Source of the DNA: Marinobacterium rhizophilum
GTDB taxonomy: Bacteria; Pseudomonadota; Gammaproteobacteria; Pseudomonadales; Balneatricaceae
NCBI RefSeq assembly: GCF_024397915.1
Contig: NZ_CP073347.1
Location: forward strand, 4,898,001 to 4,962,000
Reading direction: 5' to 3'
DNA length: 64,000 nucleotides
A program made the translations under genes and the position numbers. Position 1 is the stretch's first letter; each line of letters opens with the position of its first letter. This document shows positions 26,999 to 35,470 of this stretch, one piece after another. The notes beneath the pieces were generated by a model that was not told the origin of the DNA, did no database searches, and saw nothing but the letters and a program-made list of their open reading frames with translations.

Positions 26999-27415
26999 TT
27001 ATAAGTTATTCGATGGGAAAAGTGCGGCATATTTGGCGATCCATTCCAGTGCGGCCTCGTCTTCGCTCAGGCTGCGCCCCTGCTGATCCTGCACCCACTG
27101 GCGGTACCGGCGGATATGGCAGACCTGCTCGAACATGCGCATGCGCTGGGCGTGTTCGTCGTTGGCGAAGCGAATGTGCAGCTCGTAGTGATCGTGATGG
27201 GCATGGCACCATTCGATCTGTCCCCTGATGGCCGACGCATGGGCAAGCTCGCTGATATTGATGCTGACCTGTTGCCCGGTGGCCAGCATGGCGGCCGATT
27301 TGCAAACCAGGCTCAGCGGCATGGATGGGGGAGCGCTGTCTTCACGAGCGTCGATGAGCTGCAGCTCGAGGGGGATTTCGTCGGGGTGGCGGATAAAACG
27401 TTGTTGGCTGCTCAT
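26999..27415 (-). CDS. PilZ-like domain protein
   Basis: A 138-residue soluble protein. The opening QQRFIRHP and the later NISELAHASAIRGQIEWC and YELHIRFAN match, loosely, the RxxxR, (D/N)xSxxG and closing G.V.W...Y..G..F pattern of PilZ domains, which bind cyclic di-GMP. The second motif is imperfect (NISELA), so ligand binding is doubtful. The start at 27415 is set by GGAGG 6-10 bases upstream; the frame is open to 27562. The C-terminal 45 residues are helical. Confidence 0.6.
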   Translation of the reverse strand: MSSQQRFIRHPDEIPLELQLIDAREDSAPPSMPLSLVCKSAAMLATGQQVSINISELAHASAIRGQIEWCHAHHDHYELHIRFANDEHAQRMRMFEQVCHIRRYRQWVQDQQGRSLSEDEAALEWIAKYAALFPSNNL

Positions 27416-27574
27416 GACAACCTCCGCGATCAGGTGACTCAAGGCCCTTGCATCAGCACGGGACATGATAATGTCCTGTGCTTGTCCAGTGGCGCCCTTG
27501 TACCTAGAGTATATCGGCCAGGGTGAAAGTAACCTGAACAGAGTTTTGTAATTTTTATTCAAGAAAGACGGGTG

Positions 27575-28111
27575 ATGCAGGTGGATCTAGCACAACAACA
27601 GGCGTCTATTCAGGCGGGTTACCGGGCGTTGATTGAATCCCGGGCAACGCTGTCGCTGGCCACGCTGGGCCCTGATGGGCGGGCGGATATCAGTTACGCG
27701 CCCTTTGTACAGGATGGACAGGGTCGATTCTGTATTTTTGTCAGTAGGCTGGCGGCGCATACCGGCAATCTGCTGCGCGAGCCTGAAGCCTCCGTGATGC
27801 TGATTCAGCCGGAGTCCGAGGCCGGCAACCTGTTTGCCCGCGAGCGCCTGACGCTGCGCTGTCGCGCTGAGGAAATTCATCGGCACGCGGCGGATTACGA
27901 GGTGATTCTGCAGCTCATGGAGGCGCGCTTCGGGCCGCTTATCGCCCAGTTGCGCACTTTGGGGGACTTCCATCTGCTGGCGCTGGTGCCGCACTCGGGT
28001 ACCTATGTTGTCGGCTTTGGCCGTGCCTATGAGCTGGATGTGGTCAGTGGCGAGCTGCGTCATATTGATGCCGACAGGCTGCGTGTCCGCTCACAACAGC
28101 AGGCGGACTAA
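27575..28111 (+). CDS. HugZ/HutZ-family pyridoxamine oxidase-like protein
   Basis: A 178-residue protein of the split-barrel FMN-binding fold. The strand pattern (SRATLSLATLGPDGRADISYAPFV, then GRFCIFVSRLAAHTGNLLREPEASVMLI) and the closing HSGTYVVGFGRAYEL are typical of HugZ/HutZ proteins, which bind or degrade heme. No heme-uptake genes are near, so heme use is only inferred. GTG 27572 and ATG 27575 are adjacent possible starts; AAGAAAG precedes them. It is divergent from the PilZ-like gene. Confidence 0.78.
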   Translation: MQVDLAQQQASIQAGYRALIESRATLSLATLGPDGRADISYAPFVQDGQGRFCIFVSRLAAHTGNLLREPEASVMLIQPESEAGNLFARERLTLRCRAEEIHRHAADYEVILQLMEARFGPLIAQLRTLGDFHLLALVPHSGTYVVGFGRAYELDVVSGELRHIDADRLRVRSQQQAD

Positions 28112-28129
28112 AACGTCGGGGCGTCCTAT

Positions 28130-28342
28130 AGCGCCTGCAGCATCTCGCCGGCCACCCAGCTGGCAATAAGGTAGCCGACAGGACAGCAAAGCAGCCGCAG
28201 GCAAACCGGCGATAGCGCCGGCCCGGTTTAGGACGCGAGGGCTTACAGCGCCTGCAGCATCTCGCCGGCCACCCAGCTGGCAATAAGCAGGGCGGCAAAG
28301 CTGCCGTAGGCGAACCAGCGATAGCGCCGGGCCAGTTTTTCC
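28130..28342. repeat. Imperfect direct duplication of a gene 3' end
   Basis: About 95 bases of the GIDE gene end (28247-28340) are repeated at 28134-28228, 113 bases away. The first 40 bases are nearly identical; the rest differs by substitutions and an insertion that breaks the frame. The outer copy therefore no longer encodes protein. Confidence 0.85.
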
Positions 28343-29169
28343 TCATCGTAGGTGGACAGCAGGTAGGGCTGGTCCGACTCGTCCGGGCGCATCAGCACAT
28401 GTACCGTGGGCATGGTCTGCAGTTCCTTCTGGCGCTGCAGAATCTCGTCGCGGGCCTGGCTCTGCACCTGTTGCCATTCATCCGGATCCAGCTGGCCGTT
28501 GCGATTGCTGTCAAAACGCGCCAGCAGCTGTGGGTAGTTGCCTTTCCACTGGCGAATGATCTCGCCGGTCTCTTTGCTGTGGTCCAGCTGATCGAGTCCG
28601 CCCCCCAGGCTTTGAAACCGGCCCAGGGCATAGACGCTTTCGTATTCCAGAATCAGTTCTTCCTGGTAGCGATAGCGCCTGGCGCCAAAGCTGACATTAA
28701 AGCGAAAGCCGGGGCGATGCGCCGGTGGCTCGCCCGTCGGACTCGGGGTGTGGCCGTGCCAGCGTTTTCGTACCGAGGCCTTGACCTCGGCGCCCTCGGG
28801 ATCAATCTGGCAAACGCCACTGCGATCATCCAGTTGAAACCATTCGTCGGAGGTACCTTCGCGCTCGCAGACCCAGCGGCGATTCTTGCCGCTGCCTTTT
28901 TCCCGCTCCACCTTGTAGTGGTACCAGACGCATTCACGCCCGGTAAGGGGGGAGTGCAGCACACCGTTGGGACTCGGCAGAGCCTGGCCCTGCAGTTCGA
29001 CATAGCCCTGGTGGGCGGATTGCACCCGGGCGGTGGGCGTGTCGGCGATCAGGCGGTAACGCTTGAGAAAGCGAAAACCCAGCCAGAAACCGGCCAGAAC
29101 AACGCCGCAACTGATTCCCAGGGAAATAACGACTTCGTGCAGTTCCAGCGCCGATGTATCCAGCAGCAT
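28243..29169 (-). CDS. GIDE-domain membrane protein (LemA partner)
   Basis: A 308-residue protein. An N-terminal helix (about 10-32) and a C-terminal helix (about 283-302) flank a GIDE domain (RECVWYHYKVEREKGSGKNRRWVCEREGTS...). The loop DSNRNGQLDPDEW near residue 220 is a canonical EF-hand calcium-binding site. GIDE domains resemble the middle part of eukaryotic MUL1-type ubiquitin ligases; bacterial copies are often beside lemA. Its ATG overlaps the lemA stop (TGATG), so the two are translationally coupled. The function is unknown. Confidence 0.8.
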   Translation of the reverse strand: MLLDTSALELHEVVISLGISCGVVLAGFWLGFRFLKRYRLIADTPTARVQSAHQGYVELQGQALPSPNGVLHSPLTGRECVWYHYKVEREKGSGKNRRWVCEREGTSDEWFQLDDRSGVCQIDPEGAEVKASVRKRWHGHTPSPTGEPPAHRPGFRFNVSFGARRYRYQEELILEYESVYALGRFQSLGGGLDQLDHSKETGEIIRQWKGNYPQLLARFDSNRNGQLDPDEWQQVQSQARDEILQRQKELQTMPTVHVLMRPDESDQPYLLSTYDEEKLARRYRWFAYGSFAALLIASWVAGEMLQAL

Positions 29170-29741
29170 CAGCCGAACAGGGCCTTGATGTTGACGTCGG
29201 CCTTCTGTTCCTCTTCGAACTCCAGCAGGTCAGCGGCCTTGAAGCCAAACTTGCCGGCGACCAGGTTATCCGGAAACTGCTCGATGCGGATGTTGTTGAG
29301 GTTCACCGACTCGTTGTAAAACTCGCGCCTGTCGGCGATGCCGCTTTCGAGGCCGGTAATACGGGCCTGCAGATGCTGAAAGGATTCGCTGGCCTTGAGA
29401 TCCGGGTAGGCCTCGGCCACGGCAAAGAGGTTGCCCAGGCCAAAGCGCATCTGGGTTTCGGCCTTGCCCACGGCCTTGATGTCCTGGGACTCGCGTGCCT
29501 GGGCCACGGCGTTGCGGGCTTTCATCACGGCTTCCAGGGTTTGCTGTTCGTAGCCCATGTACTGCTTGCAGGTTTCGACCAGTTTGGGCAGTTCGTCGTG
29601 GCGCTGCTTGAGCAACACGTCGATATTGGACCAGGCCTTGGCCACGTTGTGTTTAAGGCGCACCAGGTTGTTGTACAGCGAGATGCCGTACAGCACCAGC
29701 AGTACGGCGGCGGCCAGCAGAATCAGGCTAATCGGATCCAT
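29169..29741 (-). CDS. lemA: LemA family protein
   Basis: A 190-residue protein with one N-terminal membrane helix (about 4-24) and a long helical body. The strings YNNLVRLKHNVAKAWSNIDVLLKQRHDELPKLVETCKQYM and GLGNLFAVAEAYPDLKASESF are diagnostic of LemA. The family is widespread and poorly understood; links to envelope stress have been proposed. It is the first gene of a two-gene unit with the GIDE protein. Confidence 0.92.
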   Translation of the reverse strand: MDPISLILLAAAVLLVLYGISLYNNLVRLKHNVAKAWSNIDVLLKQRHDELPKLVETCKQYMGYEQQTLEAVMKARNAVAQARESQDIKAVGKAETQMRFGLGNLFAVAEAYPDLKASESFQHLQARITGLESGIADRREFYNESVNLNNIRIEQFPDNLVAGKFGFKAADLLEFEEEQKADVNIKALFG

Positions 29742-29808
29742 GGATTTCGTCCTTGCTTGATGACCAGAACACTATAGCGCACCTGGTTGCGGGATTACCC
29801 GGTGCGGG

Positions 29809-30018
29809 CTAGATATGGCCACCGCCCATCATTTCGACCACCAGCGTCTTCACCAGAAAGGCCGCCAGCCCGAGGCCCAGGGCACCGAAGAGAATGACGG
29901 TGCCAAATTTGCCGGCGTTGGACTTCTTCGCCAGGTCATAAATGATGAAAAACACAAAGGCGGCGAAAAGTGCCAGACCAATGTTCAGCGCAAGAGTTTC
30001 CATTTCCGCCAGACGCAC
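29809..30018 (-). CDS. DUF2788 family small membrane protein
   Basis: A 69-residue protein with two hydrophobic helices (about 7-28 and 38-60), separated by the basic loop YDLAKKSNAGKFG that typifies DUF2788. A GTG start at 30018 is preferred because AAGGAG lies 6 bases upstream; an ATG at 30003 is the alternative. The longer open frame to 30141 has no support. Function unknown. Confidence 0.75.
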   Translation of the reverse strand: MRLAEMETLALNIGLALFAAFVFFIIYDLAKKSNAGKFGTVILFGALGLGLAAFLVKTLVVEMMGGGHI

Positions 30019-30433
30019 GTTTTGCTCCTTGAAAATACCGAAGGTCAGAATCGGTCGCAGATTGTACAGCATGCGCCGGGAGCAGAAAATGCATCCGCTG
30101 CTGTCTGTACTGGCCGTAGCGCACGCCAGGCATCGTGCCAAAAGAGGGCGTGCCCGGGCGCGAAAGGTGCCAAAAGGCCCAGGCCCTTATATGGGGCGCA
30201 CAGCGGGCAAGGTCTGCTTCGTTCTGGTGCGCAAGCACAATGCGGGGAAAAACCGTGCGCAATGAAGGCGCACATCCGTGTTAGAGATGTCGTATTTTCA
30301 GGCGCCAACGGCCGATGGCAGCCACGGGCTGGCCCCGTTATTCGGCATATCTAAAGAACTGGCACCACCTTTGCACAGCGTCTTGGCGCATGTTTCAGAC
30401 TGACACACTTTTAATGGCAAGGGGTGACTGTAG
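30019..30433. other. Regulatory region upstream of urtA
   Basis: This 415-bp gap between divergent genes has no supported ORF. It holds a near-consensus sigma-54 element at 30359-30375 and a perfect inverted repeat GTGCGC-N7-GCGCAC at 30255-30273, about 115-130 bases before the predicted transcript start, a typical enhancer distance. The repeat resembles an NtrC site in reverse half-site order, so its identity is uncertain. Confidence 0.5.
30359..30375 (+). promoter_or_regulatory. Sigma-54 (RpoN) promoter for urtA
   Basis: TGGCACC-N4-TTGCA matches the sigma-54 consensus with GG at -24 and GC at -12 and exact spacing. It gives a predicted start near 30386 and a leader of about 48 bases before urtA. 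Such promoters are expected for nitrogen-controlled urea uptake. Confidence 0.8.
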
Positions 30434-31732
30434 ATGAAAACCAAGGCTTCCAAATCCGCCGTGATCGGCACGCTGTCCGCGCTGGCACTGTCGGTATCGA
30501 TGAACGTTGCGGTTGCGGCTGAAGACACGATCAAGGTCGGTATCCTGCATTCTCTATCGGGCACCATGGCCATCAGTGAAACCACGCTCAAAGACACCAT
30601 GCTGATGCTGATCGAGGAACAGAACAAGAAAGGTGGCCTGCTGGGCAAGCAGCTTGAGCCGGTGGTGGTGGATCCTGCCTCCAACTGGCCGCTGTTCGCG
30701 GAAAAAGCCCGTGAGCTGATCGAGAAGAATGGTGTGGATGCCATCTTCGGCGCCTGGACCTCGGTATCGCGCAAGTCCGTGCTGCCGGTGGTGGAGGAGC
30801 TCGACAGCATCATGTTCTACCCGGTGCAGTATGAAGGGGAAGAGTCGTCCAAAAACGTGTTTTACACCGGCGCTGCGCCCAACCAGCAGGCCGTGCCGGC
30901 GGTGGATTACCTGATGAACGACCTTGGCGTCGAGCGCTGGGTACTGGCGGGCACCGATTACGTCTATCCGCGCACCACCAACAAGATTCTGGAAGCCTAC
31001 CTCAAGTCCAAGGGCGTGGCGGCTGAAGATATCATGATCAATTACACGCCCTTCGGTCATTCCGACTGGCAGTCCATCGTCTCCGACATCAAGAAGTTTG
31101 GCGCCGAGGGCAAGAAAACCGCTGTCGTATCCACCATCAACGGCGATGCCAATGTACCGTTCTACAAGGAACTGGGTTCCCAGGGTGTGGATGCCGATGA
31201 TATCCCGGTGGTGGCGTTTTCCGTGGGAGAGGAAGAGCTGTCGGGCATCGATACCGCACCGCTGGTGGGCCATCTGGCGGCCTGGAACTACTTCATGAGC
31301 GTGGACAGCGAAACCAACGACAGCTTTATCGACAGCTGGCATGCCTACACCCAGGACGACAAGCGCGTTTCCAACGACCCGATGGAAGCCCACTACATCG
31401 GCTTCAACATGTGGGTCGAGGCGGTGAAGAAGGCCGGTACAACCGATCCTGCGGCGGTGCAGCAATCCATCATCGGTGTGGCCGTGCCCAACCTGACGGG
31501 CGGTTATTCCACCATGATGCCCAACCACCACATTACCAAGCCGGTGATGATTGGCGAGATCCAGGATGACGGCCAGTTCGAAGTGGTCTGGGAGACCTCC
31601 GGCAACGTGGCAGGCGATGCCTGGTCCGACTACCTGGAAGGCTCAAGGGACATTATCTCCGACTGGCGTGCTCCGCTGTCCTGCGGCAACTACAACACCA
31701 AGACCGCCAAGTGCTCGGGTCAGAACTTCTGA
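30434..31732 (+). CDS. urtA: Urea ABC transporter, periplasmic urea-binding protein
   Basis: A 432-residue solute-binding protein with a signal peptide (about 1-28, cleavage after VAA). The family strings IKVGILHSLSGTMAISE, FYPVQYEGEESSKNVFYTGAAPNQQ and MEAHYIGFNMWVEAVKKAGT are those of UrtA, the high-affinity urea/short-amide receptor. It delivers urea to UrtBCDE in the inner membrane. It has its own sigma-54-type promoter, and a hairpin separates it from urtB, which would allow excess receptor. It heads the urea import and urease island. Confidence 0.95.
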   Translation: MKTKASKSAVIGTLSALALSVSMNVAVAAEDTIKVGILHSLSGTMAISETTLKDTMLMLIEEQNKKGGLLGKQLEPVVVDPASNWPLFAEKARELIEKNGVDAIFGAWTSVSRKSVLPVVEELDSIMFYPVQYEGEESSKNVFYTGAAPNQQAVPAVDYLMNDLGVERWVLAGTDYVYPRTTNKILEAYLKSKGVAAEDIMINYTPFGHSDWQSIVSDIKKFGAEGKKTAVVSTINGDANVPFYKELGSQGVDADDIPVVAFSVGEEELSGIDTAPLVGHLAAWNYFMSVDSETNDSFIDSWHAYTQDDKRVSNDPMEAHYIGFNMWVEAVKKAGTTDPAAVQQSIIGVAVPNLTGGYSTMMPNHHITKPVMIGEIQDDGQFEVVWETSGNVAGDAWSDYLEGSRDIISDWRAPLSCGNYNTKTAKCSGQNF

Positions 31733-31756
31733 TCGAATCCCACGTGACATGGTGTA

Positions 31757-31786
31757 ACGGGCCCCGGCTGTTGCCGGGTTCCGTTT
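31757..31786 (+). terminator. Intercistronic hairpin between urtA and urtB
   Basis: ACGG plus CCGGC pairs with GCCGG plus CCGT around TGTT, with a three-base internal mismatch and only a short T-run. It probably acts as an mRNA-stabilising or attenuating element and not as a full terminator, since urtB follows on the same strand. Confidence 0.5.
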
Positions 31787-31809
31787 GATTTAACAGTTGG
31801 GAGAACAGC

Positions 31810-33444
31810 ATGCCCTTGCCCAGGTCTGTGACCAGACTGCTACCGTATTTTGCGCTCTGGATGCTCGTGGCATTCCTGCTGACATTTGCACTGGATGCCA
31901 AGTCTGCCGAAAAGGATGCAACCCTGGCGCAGGCCAGTGCGTTGCTGGTGAAAAAATTTGACGACAAGGCCCGCGCGGTGGCGCTGCTGGTGGAGTCTGC
32001 GCATCCGCGCACCGAGGAAATCCTGCGCCTGATCCAGGATGGCGAGCTTTATTACCGCAAGGACGACGATCGGCTGTTCAATATCAAGGTGGCCGAGACG
32101 GGGGCACAGGCGGTCAACCTGCTGGATGCCTCGGCGGTCACGATTGAGAAAACCCGCGATTTCAAAAAGGTCACGCTCAATAACCTGATGCGTGGCCAGA
32201 TCAGCCTGGCACTGGCGGAGATCGGGCTCAAGTCCGAGGACCCGGCTCGGCGCGAGGCAGCAGTGCGCACCTTGCTTGGAGAATTGAGCGACGACTCCGT
32301 GGCGGTGTTGCGCAAGCGCATCGGCGCGGAACCGGTCAGCGCCGTGCGTGACCTGATTCAGGTTGCCCTGGCGCTGAATGATCTGAAAAACGGCGATGAA
32401 GCGGCTCGCCTGCAGGCAGTTGAACGGGTCGAAGGCTCGCTGGAGCCGCCGGTGCGCACGGCCCTGACCCGGGTGGCCGAGGCGGACGAGAGCCCGGTGG
32501 TGAAACAAAAAGCCCAGCTGGCGCTCAATGGCATTGACGAGCAGATTCGCTGGTACGGCATGGTGGAAACCCTCTATTTCGGCATCAGCCTGGGTTCGGT
32601 ACTGGTGCTGGCCGGTATCGGTCTTGCCATTACCTTTGGTGTCATGGGCGTGATCAACATGGCCCACGGCGAACTCATCATGCTGGGTGCCTATACCACC
32701 TACGTGGTGCAGCAGTTGATGCCCAACCACCTGGGGGCCTCGATCCTGGTAGCGATCCCGGCGGCCTTCATGGTGTCGGCGCTGGTGGGTGTGGCCATCG
32801 AGCGCGGTGTGATCCGCTTTCTTTACGGGCGGCCGCTGGAAACCCTGCTGGCGACCTTCGGTATCAGCCTGATCCTGCAGCAGGCGGTGCGCTCGGTGTT
32901 CTCGCCGCTGAACCGCTCGGTTTCCACGCCCGAATGGATGAGCGGCATGGTGGAGATCAACCCGGTGCTGTCCCTGACCCTGAGCCGGCTCTATATCATC
33001 CTGTTCTGCCTGCTGGTGTTCGTGGCGCTGGTCATGGTGCTCAAGCGCACGCCGCTGGGGCTGCAGGTGCGGGCGGTGTCCCAGAACCGGGCCATGGCGC
33101 GGGCCATGGGTGTGCGCTCCAAATGGGTGGATGCCATGACCTTTGGCTTGGGCTCCGGTGTCGCCGGTGTCGCCGGTGTGGCGCTGTCGCAGCTGACCAA
33201 CGTCGGCCCCAACCTCGGCCAAGCCTACATCATCGATTCCTTCATGGTGGTGGTATTTGGCGGTGTCGGCAACCTCTGGGGCACCCTGGTGGCGGGCCTG
33301 AGTCTGGGTGTTGCCAACAAGGTGCTGGAACCCTGGGCCGGCGCCGTGCTGGCGAAGATCCTGGTGCTGGTGTTCATCATTCTGTTTATTCAAAAACGGC
33401 CGCGCGGGCTCTTCCCGCAGCGTGGCCGTGCCGCGGAGGGCTGA
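31810..33444 (+). CDS. urtB: Urea ABC transporter permease UrtB
   Basis: A 544-residue protein. It has an N-terminal hydrophobic segment (about 12-32), a long periplasmic helical-repeat region (about 35-245) that is characteristic of UrtB and absent from LivH, and then a LivH-type permease domain with about eight helices. Motifs AITFGVMGVINMAHGELIMLGAYTTY and VVFGGVGNLWGTLVAGLSLG mark the permease. With UrtC it forms the urea channel. GGGAG precedes the ATG, and it is 5 bases from urtC. Confidence 0.95.
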   Translation: MPLPRSVTRLLPYFALWMLVAFLLTFALDAKSAEKDATLAQASALLVKKFDDKARAVALLVESAHPRTEEILRLIQDGELYYRKDDDRLFNIKVAETGAQAVNLLDASAVTIEKTRDFKKVTLNNLMRGQISLALAEIGLKSEDPARREAAVRTLLGELSDDSVAVLRKRIGAEPVSAVRDLIQVALALNDLKNGDEAARLQAVERVEGSLEPPVRTALTRVAEADESPVVKQKAQLALNGIDEQIRWYGMVETLYFGISLGSVLVLAGIGLAITFGVMGVINMAHGELIMLGAYTTYVVQQLMPNHLGASILVAIPAAFMVSALVGVAIERGVIRFLYGRPLETLLATFGISLILQQAVRSVFSPLNRSVSTPEWMSGMVEINPVLSLTLSRLYIILFCLLVFVALVMVLKRTPLGLQVRAVSQNRAMARAMGVRSKWVDAMTFGLGSGVAGVAGVALSQLTNVGPNLGQAYIIDSFMVVVFGGVGNLWGTLVAGLSLGVANKVLEPWAGAVLAKILVLVFIILFIQKRPRGLFPQRGRAAEG

Positions 33445-33449
33445 GCGCG

Positions 33450-34538
33450 ATGTTTATCATGAAAGCTCTCAAGGGGGATCGTGGCGGCCAGATTCTGCTG
33501 GGCGTACTGCTGGTGCTGGTTATCATTGTGCCGGCGCTTAACCTGATGTTGCCCTCGGGCCATGCACTGCATATTCCCACCTACACCGTGACGCTGATGG
33601 GCAAGTACCTGACGCTGGCGTTGCTGGCGGTGGCGGTGGACCTGGTGTGGGGTTATCTGGGGATTCTGACTTTGGGTCATGCGGCGTTTTTCGCCCTGGG
33701 CGGTTACGCCATGGGCATGTACCTGATGCGCCAGATCGGTGATCGCGGCGTCTACGGCAATCCTGATCTGCCGGACTTCATGGTGTTCCTGAACTGGGAT
33801 GCGCTGCCCTGGTTCTGGCACGGCTTCGATCAGTTCTGGTTTGCCGCCCTGATGATTCTGCTGGTGCCGGGCCTGCTGGCCTTCGTGTTTGGTGCCCTGG
33901 CATTCCGCTCTCGGGTGTCGGGGGTCTACCTGTCGATCATCACCCAGGCGCTAACCTATGCGCTGATGCTGGCCTTTTTCCGCAACGAAATGGGCTTTGG
34001 CGGCAACAATGGCCTGACTGATTTCAAGGAACTGCTGGGCTTTGACCTGCAGTCGGATCACACCCGTATCGGGCTCTTTGTGGCGTCCGCTGTCGCGCTG
34101 ATGCTGGGGTACCTGCTGTGCCGCGTGCTGATGGCCGGTCGCCTTGGGCGGGTTTGCGTGGCGGTGCGCGATGCAGAATCGCGCGCCCGCTTTATCGGCT
34201 ACCGGGTTGAGAACGTCAAGCTGGGTGTCTTCACCCTGTCGGCCATGCTGGCCGGTGTGGCCGGTGCCCTCTATGTGCCGCAGGTGGGTATCATCAACCC
34301 GGGCGAGTTCTCGCCACTGAATTCCATTGAAGTGGTGGTCTGGGTAGCCGTGGGCGGACGAGCGACCCTCTATGGCGCCGTGGTCGGCGCCCTGGTGATC
34401 AACTATGCCAAGACCTACTTTACCGCTGAACTGCCGGAAATCTGGCTGTTTGCCCTCGGTGGTCTCTTCGTTCTGGTGACGCTGCTGTTGCCCCGGGGTA
34501 TTACTGGCCTGCTGCGACGCAAGGAGGCCAGCGCATGA
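33450..34538 (+). CDS. urtC: Urea ABC transporter permease UrtC
   Basis: A 362-residue LivM-type permease with about ten helices. Motifs include AVDLVWGYLGILTLGHAAFFALGGYAMGM and VWVAVGGRATLYGAVVGALVINY. The ATG at 33450 follows the urtB stop by 5 bases; the open frame runs far upstream inside urtB but that is a shadow. The stop overlaps the urtD start (ATGA), showing coupled translation. Confidence 0.95.
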   Translation: MFIMKALKGDRGGQILLGVLLVLVIIVPALNLMLPSGHALHIPTYTVTLMGKYLTLALLAVAVDLVWGYLGILTLGHAAFFALGGYAMGMYLMRQIGDRGVYGNPDLPDFMVFLNWDALPWFWHGFDQFWFAALMILLVPGLLAFVFGALAFRSRVSGVYLSIITQALTYALMLAFFRNEMGFGGNNGLTDFKELLGFDLQSDHTRIGLFVASAVALMLGYLLCRVLMAGRLGRVCVAVRDAESRARFIGYRVENVKLGVFTLSAMLAGVAGALYVPQVGIINPGEFSPLNSIEVVVWVAVGGRATLYGAVVGALVINYAKTYFTAELPEIWLFALGGLFVLVTLLLPRGITGLLRRKEASA

Positions 34539-35374
34539 GTGTAGCAACCGTAGTTGAACAGATACTGGATAGAGAGCACGTTTACCCTTTCATGCAGAGC
34601 GCGGTGCAGCGCAATATCGATGTCAGCCACAATGTGCTGCTGTATCTGGAAGGGATCTCGGTCAGCTTCGATGGTTTCAAGGCCATCAACGACCTCAACC
34701 TGTACATCAATGACGGTGAGCTGCGCTGCATTATCGGCCCCAATGGTGCCGGCAAGACCACCATGATGGATATCATCACCGGCAAGACCACACCTGACTG
34801 CGGCTCGGCCTGGTTTGGCCAGTCCATCAATCTGCTGGCGCTGGATGAGCCGGCCATTGCCCAGGCCGGGATTGGGCGCAAGTTCCAGAAGCCGACGGTA
34901 TTCGAGTTCCTGACGGTACTGGAAAACCTGGAACTGTCGATGGAAGGGGATCGCGGGCTCCTGTCGATCATTGGCGGCAAGCTCAGCGGCGAGCAGCGTG
35001 ATCACCTGCACAGGGTGCTGGAAATGATCGGCCTGGTTGAACAGCGCGCCTTGCGTGCCGGCAGCCTGTCCCACGGCCAGAAACAGTGGCTGGAAATCGG
35101 CATGCTGCTGATGCAGCGTCCGCGTCTGCTGCTGGTGGATGAGCCGGTGGCCGGCATGACCCACCAGGAAATGGACCGAACCGCCGAGCTGCTGATCTCG
35201 CTTGCCGGCGAGCATTCGGTGGTGGTGGTGGAGCATGACATGGACTTTGTGCGCAACCTGGCGGGCAAGAACCGTACCGTGACTGTGCTGCATCAAGGCT
35301 CGGTACTGGCCGAAGGCACTATGGAGCAGGTGCAGAATAACCGCAAGGTTGTCGAAGTTTACCTCGGGGAATAA
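34535..35374 (+). CDS. urtD: Urea ABC transporter ATPase UrtD
   Basis: A 279-residue LivG-type ATPase. Walker A GPNGAGKTT, signature LSHGQKQWLEIGMLL, Walker B LLLVDEPVAGM and the switch His in VVVVEHDMDFV are present. The N-terminal extension of about 35 residues is typical of UrtD. The start overlaps the urtC stop by four bases. The end (VVEVYLGE) is duplicated 80 bases downstream, just before urtE. Confidence 0.95.
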   Translation: MSVATVVEQILDREHVYPFMQSAVQRNIDVSHNVLLYLEGISVSFDGFKAINDLNLYINDGELRCIIGPNGAGKTTMMDIITGKTTPDCGSAWFGQSINLLALDEPAIAQAGIGRKFQKPTVFEFLTVLENLELSMEGDRGLLSIIGGKLSGEQRDHLHRVLEMIGLVEQRALRAGSLSHGQKQWLEIGMLLMQRPRLLLVDEPVAGMTHQEMDRTAELLISLAGEHSVVVVEHDMDFVRNLAGKNRTVTVLHQGSVLAEGTMEQVQNNRKVVEVYLGE

Positions 35375-35470
35375 CAGATGCTCAACGTCGACTTGAGAGC
35401 TCTGTCCGGTACAGAACAACCGCCAACGTTATTGAAGTTTACCTCGGGGAGTAGAACATGCTCAGCGTAA
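35343..35470 (+). repeat. Duplicated urtD-end/urtE-start junction
   Basis: The last eight codons of urtD, its stop, and the first four codons of urtE appear twice, 80 bases apart (ATG 35378 and ATG 35458). The copies differ mainly at codon third positions and in the stop (TAA versus TAG). The first ATG opens a 30-codon ORF (35378-35470) that runs past the real urtE start. Confidence 0.85.

Noticed and set aside
30255..30273. NtrC site upstream of urtA
   Set aside because: GTGCGC-N7-GCGCAC has the half-sites in the opposite order to the NtrC consensus, so it is listed only as an inverted repeat.
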